From: Myxococcus stipitatus
GTDB taxonomy: Bacteria; Myxococcota; Myxococcia; Myxococcales; Myxococcaceae
NCBI RefSeq assembly: GCF_021412625.1
Contig: NZ_JAKCFI010000002.1
Location: 992,001 to 1,056,000, forward strand
DNA length: 64,000 bases
Direction of reading: 5' to 3'
Part shown: one piece after another, positions 28,063 through 36,646 of the stretch
How the letters are laid out: each line of letters starts with the position of its first letter
How positions within the stretch are numbered: the stretch's first letter is position 1
Notes under the pieces: generated by a model
Databases searched by the model: none
Told to the model about the DNA's origin: nothing
What the model saw: only the letters and a program-made list of their open reading frames with translations
Position numbers and translations under genes: made by a program

Positions 28063-28719
28063 ATGAACGTCCCGCGCCGTCCGCTGCTTCCCCCCGGTCC
28101 CTACCTGCTGTGCGACGACACCGTCCTGCCGGACGTGCCGCTGGAGGGCAAGGCGGAGCGGCTGCTGGCGGGGGGCGCGCGCGTGGTGCAGCTGCGGATG
28201 AAGCGCGCGCCGGTGCGCCAGGCGCTGGAGGCCGCCAGGCGCGTCGCCGCGCTGTGCCGGGCGGCGGGCGCGCTGTGCCTGGTGAACGACCGCGTGGACC
28301 TGGCGCTCCTGGCGGACGCGGACGGGGTCCACGTGGGGGACGACGACCTGCCGCCCGAGGATGCCCGCGCGCTGTTGGGGCCCCACCGCGTGGTGGGGGT
28401 CACCGTGCGTGGCGTGGACGGGGCGCGCAGGGCGCGGGAGGCGGGCGCGGACTACGTGGGCGTGGGTCCGGTCTTCGGCACGACGACGAAGCAGGTGCCC
28501 GCGCCGGTGTTGGGATTGGAGGGGCTCGCACGGGTGGTGCGGGACAGCCCGCTGCCGGTGGTGGGCATCGGCGGCGTGGGGTTGGACAACATCGCCCGGG
28601 TGGCGGCCACGGGCGCGCATGGCGCGGCGGTGGTGTCCGACGCGCTGCTCTCCCGGGACATCGCCGAGCGGGTGCGTCAGCTGGCGGGTGCGTTTGAACA
28701 GGGGCGAGTGGGGAAGTAG
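28063..28719 (+). CDS. thiE: Thiamine-phosphate synthase
   Basis: ThiE joins HMP-pyrophosphate and the thiazole phosphate to make thiamine monophosphate. This 218-residue TIM barrel shows VVQLRMKRA, CLVNDRVDLALLADADGVHVG, GVGPVFGTTTKQVPAPVLG and VVGIGGVGLDNIA, all family motifs. No TPP riboswitch is recognisable in the short upstream region. An amidotransferase and thiD follow on the same strand with short or overlapping junctions, so the three are likely one operon. Confidence 0.92.
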   Translation: MNVPRRPLLPPGPYLLCDDTVLPDVPLEGKAERLLAGGARVVQLRMKRAPVRQALEAARRVAALCRAAGALCLVNDRVDLALLADADGVHVGDDDLPPEDARALLGPHRVVGVTVRGVDGARRAREAGADYVGVGPVFGTTTKQVPAPVLGLEGLARVVRDSPLPVVGIGGVGLDNIARVAATGAHGAAVVSDALLSRDIAERVRQLAGAFEQGRVGK

Positions 28720-28740
28720 GGTCGACCGACGGACCCCTCC

Positions 28741-29505
28741 ATGAACAACCACTCGCGTCACCATGGGCAGCCGCCGCGGCGCCCCAACATCGGCATCACT
28801 CCGGACTGGGCCCAGCCCGAGGGGCAGCCCTTCGCCCGCTACGAGCTGAAGGTGCCCTACGCGGACGCGGTGCTGCGCGCCGGGGGGCTGCCCTTCGTGC
28901 TGCCGTACTCGGACGACCCGACGTGCGTGGACGCGTACCTGGACCGCGTCTCCGGGCTGCTCGTCACCGGCGGCGCGTTCGACATCCCGCCGGAGGCGTA
29001 CGGCGAGACGGCGCGCGAGGGGCTCGGGGTGCTGAAGGAAGGGCGCACCGCGTTCGAGGCGGCGCTGATGAAGGGCGCGCTCAAGCGGAACATGCCGGTG
29101 TTGGGCATCTGCGGCGGCATGCAGCTGCTCAACGTGGTGCTGGGCGGCACGCTGTTCCAGGACATCGGCCGGGAGGTGCAGGGCGCGCGCGTGCACGAGC
29201 AGTCGCACGACCGCACCCAGCCGCAGCACCCGGTGGACGTGCGCAGCGGCACGCTGCTGGCGGAGGCGGTGGGGCACGGGCAGCTGATGGTGAACTCCAC
29301 CCATCACCAGGCGGTGCGCGCGCCCGGCAAGGACGTGAACATCAGCGCCATCGCGCCGGACGGCGTGGTGGAGGCCATCGAGTCCACCGCGCATGGCTTC
29401 GCGGTGGGCGTGCAGTGGCATCCCGAATACATGTCCACGACGATTCCCGTGCACGTGGGGCTGTACAAGACCTTCATCCAGAAGGCGCGCGAGCACCGGC
29501 GGTGA
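28741..29505 (+). CDS. Class I glutamine amidotransferase (peptidase C26, PuuD-like)
   Basis: A 254-residue protein of the gamma-glutamyl-GABA hydrolase family. The nucleophile elbow is LGICGGMQLLNV (catalytic Cys) and the His/Glu pair is in GVQWHPEYM; GLLVTGGAFDIPP forms the oxyanion region. Such proteins hydrolyse gamma-glutamyl amides. It is placed between thiE and thiD and overlaps the thiD start (GTGA), an unusual setting, so a part in thiamine or pyrimidine salvage is possible but unproven. Confidence 0.85.
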   Translation: MNNHSRHHGQPPRRPNIGITPDWAQPEGQPFARYELKVPYADAVLRAGGLPFVLPYSDDPTCVDAYLDRVSGLLVTGGAFDIPPEAYGETAREGLGVLKEGRTAFEAALMKGALKRNMPVLGICGGMQLLNVVLGGTLFQDIGREVQGARVHEQSHDRTQPQHPVDVRSGTLLAEAVGHGQLMVNSTHHQAVRAPGKDVNISAIAPDGVVEAIESTAHGFAVGVQWHPEYMSTTIPVHVGLYKTFIQKAREHRR

Positions 29506-30242
29506 GTCCGCGCGTGGTGCTGCTGGCGGGCCTGGAGCCCACCGGACGGGCGGGGCTGCTGGCGGACGTGGCGGCGGTGAGGGCCCGGGGTGGGCAGCCG
29601 GTGGCGGTGCCCCTGGCGCAGACGGCGCAGGGGCGGGAGACCTTCGCGTGGGTGGCCTCGCCGCCGCGCATGGTGCGCCTGCAGCTCCAGGCCGCGCGCG
29701 AGCTGGGGCCGGTGCACGCGGTGAAGTTCGGCATGGTGCCGGGGCTGGCGCAGCTGGCCGCGGTGCGCGAGGCGCTCGGCGGCTCGCGGGCCTGGTGGGT
29801 GGTGGACCCGGTGGTGCGCACGTCGCGGGGCGAGGTGCTGTCGCGCCTGTCCGCGCGGCGCTACCTGTCGCTCGCGGGGGCTCGGGTGGTGCTCACGCCC
29901 AACCTGGACGAGGCCGGGTGGCTGCTGGGCCGCGCCGCGCCGGGCAGCGTGGCCGAGGCCGAGGTGGCCGCGCGGGAGCTGGTGGCGCAGGGCTTCGGCG
30001 CGGTGCTGGTGAAGGGCGGCCATCTCCCGGACGCCGAGGGGCTGGCGGACGTGCTGGCCACGGCCGAGGGGACGCGGGTGCTGCGGGGCCGGAGGCTGGA
30101 GCGCGCGCCGGGGCGGCGTGGCACGGGATGCCGGTTGGCCTCCGCGCTGGCGACGGAGCTGGGGCGCGGCGCTCGGATGGAGGACGCGGCGCGGGCCGCG
30201 CGTGCCCTGGTCGTGCGCTACCTGCGCACGGGCCACGAGTGA
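29502..30242 (+). CDS. thiD: ThiD-like hydroxymethylpyrimidine (phosphate) kinase
   Basis: A 246-residue ribokinase-fold kinase. Landmarks: LLAGLEPTGRAGLLAD, which corresponds to GSDPSGGAGIQAD of typical ThiD but with Asp to Glu and Gly to Arg changes; VDPVVRTSRGE; LTPNLDEAGWLLG; VLVKGGHLPD; and RRGTGCRLASALAT with the catalytic GTGC loop. The GTG start overlaps the amidotransferase stop. The core fits HMP/HMP-P kinase. The altered first loop contacts the pyrimidine in known structures, so substrate preference may differ. Confidence 0.8.
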   Translation: MSPRVVLLAGLEPTGRAGLLADVAAVRARGGQPVAVPLAQTAQGRETFAWVASPPRMVRLQLQAARELGPVHAVKFGMVPGLAQLAAVREALGGSRAWWVVDPVVRTSRGEVLSRLSARRYLSLAGARVVLTPNLDEAGWLLGRAAPGSVAEAEVAARELVAQGFGAVLVKGGHLPDAEGLADVLATAEGTRVLRGRRLERAPGRRGTGCRLASALATELGRGARMEDAARAARALVVRYLRTGHE

Positions 30243-30256
30243 GGCCCCCCGCGCGG

Positions 30257-31624
30257 CTACTCGCCCCGGCTGCGGCTCTCGAAGCGGGTGTACTCCGCGA
30301 GGAACACCAGGTCCACGGAGCCGATGGGGCCGTTACGCTGCTTGGCGACGATGAGCTCGACGGGGATGACGGTGTTCGACGGCGATTGCGGCTGGCCCTC
30401 GCCCCCTTCCTCCGTCTCCTCGCGGTGGATGAACATCACCACGTCCGCGTCCTGCTCGATGGAGCCCGACTCGCGCAGGTCCGACAGCATGGGCTTGCCG
30501 CCCTTGCGCTCCTCCACCTTACGGCTCAGCTGACTGAGCGCGATGATGGGCACCTCCAGCTCCTTGGCGAGCTGCTTGAGCGCACGGGAGATTTCGGCGA
30601 CCTCGAGCTGACGGCTCTCCACCTTGCCCTTCTGGTGCATCAGCTGGAGGTAGTCGATGACGATGAGCGACAGGCGCGGATCCTTCTGCTTCACGCGCCG
30701 CGCCTTGGCGCGCAGGTCGAACGGGGACAGACCGCCCGAGTCGTCGATGTAGATGGGCGCGTTGTAGAGCGCGCCCGCCATCTCCTGGAACTTCTCCTCG
30801 TCGTGCGGCGAGAGGCGACCGCCGCGCAGCTTCTTCATGTCCACCCGGGCGGTGGACGCGAGCAGACGCATGAGGAGCTGGTCGGCGGGCATTTCCAGGC
30901 TGAAGATGCCGACCGCCTTGTTCTCCTTGAGCGCCGCGTGCACCGCGATGTTCATGGCGAACGACGTCTTGCCGATGCCGGGACGCGCCGCGAGGATGAT
31001 GAGCTCGCCGGCGTGCAGGCCCGTCAGCTGGTTGTCCAGGTCGAGGTAGCCGGTGGACAGGCCCGTCACGCCCGTGGCCGCCGACTTCATCTTGTCGAGC
31101 AGGTCGAGCGTCTGCTCCATCAGCTCGCTGACCGGGCGCAGGTCGCCCTCGCGCTTCTTCTCCGCGAGGAGGAACACCTTGCGCTCGGCCTCGTCGAGCA
31201 GCACCTCCAGCTCGCCCGTCTCCTGGCTGGCGAGGTCCTGGATTTCACGGCCGACGTTGGCCAGCCGGCGGCGCAGCGCCTGGTCCTTGACGATGTTCGC
31301 GTACTGGACCGCGTTGGACGCCAGCGGCACCACCTGGTCCAGCCGCATCAGGTACGCGGGGCCGCCCACCGCGACCAGCTGCCCCAGGACCTTCAGCTCC
31401 TCGGCCAGCGTCAGGTGGTCGACCTGCTTCTGCTGGCCGTCCAGGCGGATCATCGCCGCGAAGATCTGCGCGTGCGCCGGACTGGAGAAGTCATCCGCGT
31501 GGACGACCTCTCCCACCGCGGCGATCAACGAGTTGTCCGCCAGCACCGCGCCGAGCACAGCGCGCTCCGCCGCCAGGTCCTCGTGGACCTTGCGACCGTC
31601 CTTGAGGTCGAGAGTGTTCTCCAT
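30257..31624 (-). CDS. dnaB: Replicative DNA helicase DnaB
   Basis: A 455-residue replicative helicase that unwinds DNA at the fork as a hexamer. The N-terminal domain starts ERAVLGAVLADNSLI; the RecA-like motor has Walker A ARPGIGKTSFAMN, Walker B LSLIVIDYLQLM, and the arginine-finger region SDLRESGSIEQDADVVMF. It is convergent with thiD. In many bacteria dnaB follows rplI directly; here three unrelated genes separate them. Confidence 0.96.
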   Translation of the reverse strand: MENTLDLKDGRKVHEDLAAERAVLGAVLADNSLIAAVGEVVHADDFSSPAHAQIFAAMIRLDGQQKQVDHLTLAEELKVLGQLVAVGGPAYLMRLDQVVPLASNAVQYANIVKDQALRRRLANVGREIQDLASQETGELEVLLDEAERKVFLLAEKKREGDLRPVSELMEQTLDLLDKMKSAATGVTGLSTGYLDLDNQLTGLHAGELIILAARPGIGKTSFAMNIAVHAALKENKAVGIFSLEMPADQLLMRLLASTARVDMKKLRGGRLSPHDEEKFQEMAGALYNAPIYIDDSGGLSPFDLRAKARRVKQKDPRLSLIVIDYLQLMHQKGKVESRQLEVAEISRALKQLAKELEVPIIALSQLSRKVEERKGGKPMLSDLRESGSIEQDADVVMFIHREETEEGGEGQPQSPSNTVIPVELIVAKQRNGPIGSVDLVFLAEYTRFESRSRGE

Positions 31625-31745
31625 GGCTGCCCGCCCACTCTACAGGCAGCTCTGACATGGCCAAGTTTTGCGACACAGACCTGTAGCGGCGGGTGGGTGG
31701 AGGAAGGTGGAGCTGCCCGTCAGGTGGGCCGGGCTCCAGGAAAGG

Positions 31746-32513
31746 TCAGCCTTCCATGCCCCACCGCTGGAGGAAGGCTTCACGCCAGGTCCGGCTGAGC
31801 ACCACGGTGGCGCCGTTCTTCAGCACGAGGATGCCGTCGCCATGGGTCCAGGGCTCCAGCCGCGCGACGGCGTCCAGGCTGACGATGTCGCCCCGGTGGA
31901 CGCGCACGAAGCGCTCCGGGTCCAGGCGCTCCTCGAGGGCCTTGAGGCTCTGGCGCACCAGGTGCTCGCCCTGGTCGGTGTGCAGCCGCACGTACTTGTC
32001 CTCCGACGACAGCCGCCACACGGCGTCCAGTCGGAGGGGCACCCAGGCCTCGCCCACCTTCACCACGAGCCGCTCCAGCGGGCGTCCGGGGCGCGTCGCC
32101 ACGCCGTCCAGCAGCGCCTGGAGCCGCTCCGCGCGGGCGCGTCCGCCCACCAGCTGGGCATGGGCCTTGTCGAGCGCGCGGGTGAAGCGCTCGGCGTCAT
32201 AGGGCTTGAGCAGGTAGTCCACCGCGTGGGCCTCGAAGGCCCGCAGCGCGAAGGCGTCGTGCGCGGTGGAGAAGATGACCGCGGGGCAGGTCTCGGCGCC
32301 GAGCGCCTCCAGCACCTCGAAGCCGGTGAGGCCCGGCATCTGCACGTCGAGGATGACCAGGTCGGGCGCGAGGGACTCGACGCGCGCGAGCGCCTCCGTC
32401 CCGTCCGTCGCCTCCCCGGCGAGCGTGAAGCGCGGGTCGTCCGCGAGCAACCGCTTCACCTTGGCCCGCGCGGGGGCCTCGTCATCCACCACCAGCACCC
32501 GGAAGCGCGTCAC
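31746..32513 (-). CDS. LytTR-family response regulator
   Basis: A 255-residue regulator. The receiver has VDDE at 9-12, phosphoacceptor Asp56 (LVILDVQMPG), Thr in FSTAHD and Lys in YLLKPYD. The C-terminal LytTR DNA-binding domain contains LSSEDKYVRLHT and PERFVRVHRGDIVSL. The GTG start at 32513 overlaps the kinase stop (GTGA), so the pair is translationally coupled. The likely target is unknown. Confidence 0.9.
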   Translation of the reverse strand: MTRFRVLVVDDEAPARAKVKRLLADDPRFTLAGEATDGTEALARVESLAPDLVILDVQMPGLTGFEVLEALGAETCPAVIFSTAHDAFALRAFEAHAVDYLLKPYDAERFTRALDKAHAQLVGGRARAERLQALLDGVATRPGRPLERLVVKVGEAWVPLRLDAVWRLSSEDKYVRLHTDQGEHLVRQSLKALEERLDPERFVRVHRGDIVSLDAVARLEPWTHGDGILVLKNGATVVLSRTWREAFLQRWGMEG

Positions 32514-33637
32514 GCGGCCACCTCCCGGGGCAGCCACAGCGTGACGCGCGCGCCCCCCTCCGGGCCCTGGCCCCGCTCCAGCCGGGCGCGCCCGTCATGC
32601 AGGAGCGCGAGCACGCGCTCCAGGTGGGACAGTCCCACGCCCGGGCCCCGGGCCGGCGAGACGTCCCCGAAGCCGCGTCCCGTGTCCTCCACCTCCAGCC
32701 GGAGTCCGGTGGCCTCGTCGCGCGCGCGCAGGCGGACCTCCAGCGGCTCGCGCCGGTCCTCGTTGTGCTTCACCGCGTTCTCCACCAGCGACTGGAGCGC
32801 GAAGCTGGGCACGCGCAGGTGCTCCAGGCCCGGGGCGATGTCCCAGCGCACCACGACGCGCTCGCCGAAGCGGGCCGTCACCAGGGACACGAAGCGCTCG
32901 GTGTGGGCGCGCTCCTCGGCGAGCGTCCACGTCGCCTCGCGCCGCTCCAGGCTGGCGCGCAGCAGCTGGCCCAGGTCGCTGAGCAGCTTGTCCGTCCGCG
33001 CGAGGTCCTCGTACATGACGGAGCTGACGGTGTTCAGGGCGTTGAAGAGGAAGTGCGGTTGGAGCTGGCCCGCGAGCGCCTGGAGCCGCGCCGCGCGCAG
33101 CTCGCCCTCCAGCTCCGCCGCCCGCAGCGTCCGCGCGTGCTGCTCGCGCCAGGCGCCCAGCAGCACCTGGAAGCACACGACGACGGCGTAGACGATGAGG
33201 TCCTTCTGCAGCTCCATGGGCAGCCGGAACGCCAGGGGCCCGTATTCGTACGGTCCCCAGCCCATCAGCCGGTAGATGGGCTCGCGCGTGCCCAGCATCA
33301 GCAGGATGTGGACGGCGCCGTACAGCGCGAAGCCCAGCGTGTGCAGCCCCAGGAACCGCGCCCACCCCACGCGCGGCGACGGCGCGTTGAGCCCCGCCGT
33401 CAGGATGATGGGCGACGACATCCACGCGCACAGCGCGCCCGTCATCTCCCACACATAGGCGCGCGAGGCGGGCAGGGTGCTGCCATAGGCGAGCTGGTCC
33501 AACCGCACCGCCGTCCCGTACGACAGCCCCACCACCACGCTGAAGGCGAGCGACCACCCCACCGCGCGCGCGTTGACGTGGGGCCACCTCCAGACGGAGC
33601 GTGCCGATTCCTCGGTGGGGGCGTTGGGCATGGCCAT
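32510..33637 (-). CDS. LytS/YehU-type sensor histidine kinase
   Basis: A 375-residue kinase with about four to five membrane helices in the first 165 residues, then the His_kinase (PF06580) domain with its PHFLFNALNTVSS phospho-acceptor box and a HATPase domain with LVENAVKHN, VEDTGRGF and GVGLSHLERVL. The sensor region is all membrane-embedded, so a membrane-soluble or membrane-state signal is plausible. It partners the LytTR regulator encoded next and is preceded by an acyltransferase gene. Confidence 0.9.
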   Translation of the reverse strand: MAMPNAPTEESARSVWRWPHVNARAVGWSLAFSVVVGLSYGTAVRLDQLAYGSTLPASRAYVWEMTGALCAWMSSPIILTAGLNAPSPRVGWARFLGLHTLGFALYGAVHILLMLGTREPIYRLMGWGPYEYGPLAFRLPMELQKDLIVYAVVVCFQVLLGAWREQHARTLRAAELEGELRAARLQALAGQLQPHFLFNALNTVSSVMYEDLARTDKLLSDLGQLLRASLERREATWTLAEERAHTERFVSLVTARFGERVVVRWDIAPGLEHLRVPSFALQSLVENAVKHNEDRREPLEVRLRARDEATGLRLEVEDTGRGFGDVSPARGPGVGLSHLERVLALLHDGRARLERGQGPEGGARVTLWLPREVAA

Positions 33638-33647
33638 GGAGTCCTCG

Positions 33648-34811
33648 TCACGCAGTATGCCCCGAGGGCGTCGCCACCGGCCCGGGCCGCGGGGCCTGTG
33701 CGCGGGGCTTCAGGCCGAAGAGCGGCCTCAGCCAGGCCAGGCGGGCGACCAGCTCGCTCAACGCCCACGTCGCCACGAAGGACACGCCGAGCACGCAGGC
33801 GAAGTGGAGCCACGGTCCCACGGGCAGGTGCAGGAGCGCGAAGCCCACCAGGAGGATGACCGTCTGGTGGAGGATGTAGAAGGGATAGGACAGCTCCTGG
33901 GCGTGCTTCAGCCAGGGGCGCTCCCGGCGCACGCAGTGCCGTGCCCACGCCAGCGCCGTCAGCAGGAAGGACCACAGCGCCGCGATGCGCCCGAGCCGCT
34001 CCGGCACGAGGGGGTACTCGTTGGGCGGCGCCATGATGGCGAACACCACGCCCGCGGTCCCCAGCAGCCACCAGCGTCGCTCCTGGAGCACGTCCCACAC
34101 CCGGGGGCAGCGGCCGAGCAGGTGCCCGAGCAGGAACAGCAGCCCGTAGTGGCCGAACGTGTGCGGGTCGTCGAAGAGGGCGTGCGTCTGCGGGTGACGG
34201 AAGAGCAGCAGGTCGTTGAGGGCGAGGGGAACGGCCAGCCACGCCAGGTTGGCGCCCCGGCACAGCCACGCCTCCACCCGGGCCAGCAGGGGCCGCGCGC
34301 GCGCCGACTCCAGCGCGGCGAACAGCGGCAGCGCGAGCATGCAGTAGACGAAGAGGTAGGCGACGAACCACAGGTGGTGCCAGCTCAGGTTGCCCGCGGG
34401 GTAGGGCACGAGGTCCAGCACGGAGGGATAGAAGGTCGCGTAGCTGCCCTGGAACTGCCCCCGGAACACGCGCTCCACGTAGAGCTGCGGCGGGACGATG
34501 ACGAACATCCCGAAGAGGAGCGGGAGCAGCAGCCGCTTCGTCCTGTCCCGGGCGAACGCGCCCACCGTGCGCCGCTTCAGCGCGAGCGCGGTGCCCAGGC
34601 CGGAGATGAGCATCAAGAGCGGCATGCGCAGCAGGTGCATCACCTCCATGGGCCCCTCCAACACCTCCAGCTTGACGGGCGCCTTCAGGTGCCAGTCCCA
34701 GTGGTTGAACATCATCCCGGTGTGGAACAGGTGCAGCAGGACGATGGCCACCACGCGCAGCCAGTCCAGGTCGGGACGGTGGGCGGTGGTGGGGACGTGG
34801 GGCGATTGCAT
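33648..34811 (-). CDS. Acyltransferase 3 family membrane protein
   Basis: A 387-residue integral membrane protein with about ten helices. The family start is typical: RPDLDWLRVVAIVLLHLFHT, with the His of the H-residue motif in the first helix and Asp-Leu-Asp just before it. Further features are RMPLLMLISGLGTALAL, LWFVAYLFVYC and LSYPFYILHQTVI. Such proteins O-acylate surface sugars or lipids. It lies 11 bp upstream of the LytS-type kinase gene and may be co-transcribed with it. Confidence 0.85.
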   Translation of the reverse strand: MQSPHVPTTAHRPDLDWLRVVAIVLLHLFHTGMMFNHWDWHLKAPVKLEVLEGPMEVMHLLRMPLLMLISGLGTALALKRRTVGAFARDRTKRLLLPLLFGMFVIVPPQLYVERVFRGQFQGSYATFYPSVLDLVPYPAGNLSWHHLWFVAYLFVYCMLALPLFAALESARARPLLARVEAWLCRGANLAWLAVPLALNDLLLFRHPQTHALFDDPHTFGHYGLLFLLGHLLGRCPRVWDVLQERRWWLLGTAGVVFAIMAPPNEYPLVPERLGRIAALWSFLLTALAWARHCVRRERPWLKHAQELSYPFYILHQTVILLVGFALLHLPVGPWLHFACVLGVSFVATWALSELVARLAWLRPLFGLKPRAQAPRPGPVATPSGHTA

Positions 34812-34933
34812 GGGCGGGCCTCCAGGGTGGATGCCCCTGGGATAGGCCCCCCGGCGCCCTGGCCTCCACGCGCCTGTCGCCAGACGGACCGGGCGCGGCG
34901 CGAGCCGGACGGGGAGGGCGCCACGAAAGGCGA

Positions 34934-34963
34934 AAGGCCGCCCGGGTTGCCCCGGACGGCCTT
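34934..34963 (-). terminator. Terminator after rplI
   Basis: AAGGCCGCCCGGG (34934-34946) pairs with CCCGGACGGCCTT (34951-34963) with one mismatch. On the minus strand it follows the rplI stop by about 35 bp and is trailed by two short T-rich stretches. It separates the ribosomal operon from the acyltransferase gene. Confidence 0.65.
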
Positions 34964-34997
34964 CCTGGAACGACTCGGCGGAGTCGGACCTTGCTGA

Positions 34998-35441
34998 CTA
35001 CTCGGCCGCGACCTCGACCTTGATCTTCGCCGTCACCTCGCGGTGCAGGCGCAGCTCCACCTCGAAGCTGCCGAGCGTCTTGATGGGCTCGGGCAGGTGG
35101 ATGGAGCGGCGGTCGATGGCCTGACCCTGGGCCGCGACGGCCTCCGCGATGTCCAGCGCCGTGACGGAGCCGAACAGCTTGTCCTGCTCGCCCACCTTGC
35201 GCTTGATGGTGACCTTGATGGAGCCGACCTTCTTCGCCTGCTCCTCCGCGGCGCCCTTCAGCTTGGCGTTGCGGGCGGTGATGACCGCCTTCTCGTGCTC
35301 GAGCTGACGGAGGTTCTGCTCGCTGGCCAGAACCGCCTTCTTGCGCGGCAGCAGGTAGTTGCGGCCGAAGCCGTCCTTCACGGTGACGAGCTCCCCGGAC
35401 TTCCCGAGGTTCTCGATGTCCTCACGCAGAATGACCTTCAT
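34998..35441 (-). CDS. rplI: 50S ribosomal protein L9
   Basis: A 147-residue L9, binding 23S rRNA at the base of the L1 stalk. [25 protein letters not shown]-type N-domain start, [14 protein letters not shown], a long connecting helix and the C-domain are all present. It is the last gene of the rpsF-rpsR-rplI operon, 26 bp after rpsR. Confidence 0.96.
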   Translation of the reverse strand: MKVILREDIENLGKSGELVTVKDGFGRNYLLPRKKAVLASEQNLRQLEHEKAVITARNAKLKGAAEEQAKKVGSIKVTIKRKVGEQDKLFGSVTALDIAEAVAAQGQAIDRRSIHLPEPIKTLGSFEVELRLHREVTAKIKVEVAAE

Positions 35442-35467
35442 GTGCAGTCTCCTGTGCGGACCGGCGC

Positions 35468-35845
35468 TCAGCCGACCACCGCGTTGTAGGGGAGCAGCGC
35501 GATGCCACGGGCGCGCTTGATGGCCGTGGCCACCTCGCGCTGGTGCTTCGCGCAGTTGCCGGAGATGCGGCGGGGGATGATCTTGCCGCGCTCGGTGACG
35601 AAGTACTTCAGCGTCGCCTGGTCCTTGAAGTCGACCGACGCGTTCTTCTCCGCGCAGAAGCGGCAGACCTTCTTGCGGCTGAAGCCACGGCCACCGCCGC
35701 GCTTCTCGTCGTCACCGCCCATGCCACCGCGGTCGCCGCCGCGATCACCCCGGTCTCCACCGCGATCACCGCGAGGCCCGCCGCCGCCGAAGCCACCCCG
35801 GCCGCCCGGGGCCGCGCCCGTCTTGCTGTCCGTACCGTTGCTCAT
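35468..35845 (-). CDS. rpsR: 30S ribosomal protein S18 with Gly/Arg-rich N-terminal extension
   Basis: A 125-residue S18, about 45 residues longer than usual. The conserved core starts at about residue 57 ([18 protein letters not shown], then [15 protein letters not shown] and [18 protein letters not shown]). The N-terminal ~55 residues are a Gly/Arg/Asp repeat with RGG-like units ([16 protein letters not shown]). Cys residues of the CRFC pair suggest a zinc-type or C+ version. It sits between rpsF and rplI. Confidence 0.95.
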   Translation of the reverse strand: MSNGTDSKTGAAPGGRGGFGGGGPRGDRGGDRGDRGGDRGGMGGDDEKRGGGRGFSRKKVCRFCAEKNASVDFKDQATLKYFVTERGKIIPRRISGNCAKHQREVATAIKRARGIALLPYNAVVG

Positions 35846-35895
35846 GAACTTGCTCGTTTCCTGGATAGGTCCCTAGAGAATGTCCCAGGCGGCGC

Positions 35896-36372
35896 TCAGG
35901 CCTCCTCGGACGACTCCTCCTCCGACTCGCCCGCGGACTCCTCGGAGCCGTCGCCCCGGAAGCCGCCGTCGCGATCCGCGCCAGCGCCCGGACGCGTCTC
36001 CTCGACGTCGCCGGCCAGCTTCAGGTCCTCGAGGACCGGACGCGTGTCGGGGTCCACCTCGTCCGCCAGCTTCACGGAGATGTAGCGGGTGACCTCGTCG
36101 AGGTTCTTCAGGTTGCGCTCCACCTCGGCCACCAGCTTGGAACCGCCCAGGTAGCTGGCGTGCACGTAGATGGCGCGGGGCTGCTTCGCCACGGGGAACA
36201 GGGTCTTCTTCTTGCCCCACACCGTGAAGCGGAGGACCTTGCCGCCCTCGCGGTCGACGATGCCGCGGACGCGCTCCTTGAGCTTGTCCACGTTGTCATC
36301 CGTCAGGTCCGGCTTGACCAGGAAGATGGTCTCGTACTCACGAAGCCGCTTGGCGGCCTGCGTCTCTGCCAT
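35896..36372 (-). CDS. rpsF: 30S ribosomal protein S6 with acidic C-terminal extension
   Basis: A 158-residue S6, partner of S18 in the small-subunit platform. The core (about 1-110) begins REYETIFLVKPDLTDDNVDK and includes GKKKTLFPVAKQPRAIYVHA. The tail beyond 110 is strongly acidic, ending GSEESAGESEEESSEEA. The ATG at 36372 is preferred over an upstream start at 36411 because GGGGAGAGA lies just before it. First gene of the operon, preceded by a structured leader. Confidence 0.95.
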   Translation of the reverse strand: MAETQAAKRLREYETIFLVKPDLTDDNVDKLKERVRGIVDREGGKVLRFTVWGKKKTLFPVAKQPRAIYVHASYLGGSKLVAEVERNLKNLDEVTRYISVKLADEVDPDTRPVLEDLKLAGDVEETRPGAGADRDGGFRGDGSEESAGESEEESSEEA

Positions 36373-36400
36373 GTTTTCTCTCCCCTTGGGGTCGAGTGCC

Positions 36401-36598
36401 CCTCGGACCATCCGAGGAGCGGGGAAACGGCGAGCGGCCTGGAAGGGCCACCACCGGGGACGGGAAACCGCGCGCCCGTCACCTCCGCGCTACGTCCCGT
36501 GCCACACGTCGAACACGGGAAGCTGGAAAAGAACATCCCACCGGACCACCGTCCGGCGAGCGAAGGGGCCTTCTAGGAGGGGCCCCCCGGCAAGTCAA
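36401..36598 (-). promoter_or_regulatory. rpsF operon promoter and structured leader
   Basis: On the minus strand TTGACT (36593-36598) and TAGAAG (36570-36575) are 17 bp apart, a good housekeeping promoter. The roughly 190-nt leader holds four perfect hairpins in order: CCGGAC-GGTG-GTCCGG (36541-36556), CCCGTG/CACGGG (36496-36519), GACGGG/CCCGTC (36459-36480) and CCTCGGA-TGG-TCCGAGG (36401-36417). The S6:S18 complex is known to bind such leaders in other bacteria, so autoregulation is a reasonable inference. Confidence 0.5.
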
Positions 36599-36646
36599 GC
36601 ACCCGGCGCGCCGGGCCGTCCGCCCCCCAAGCCCACCCCCGGCCCC

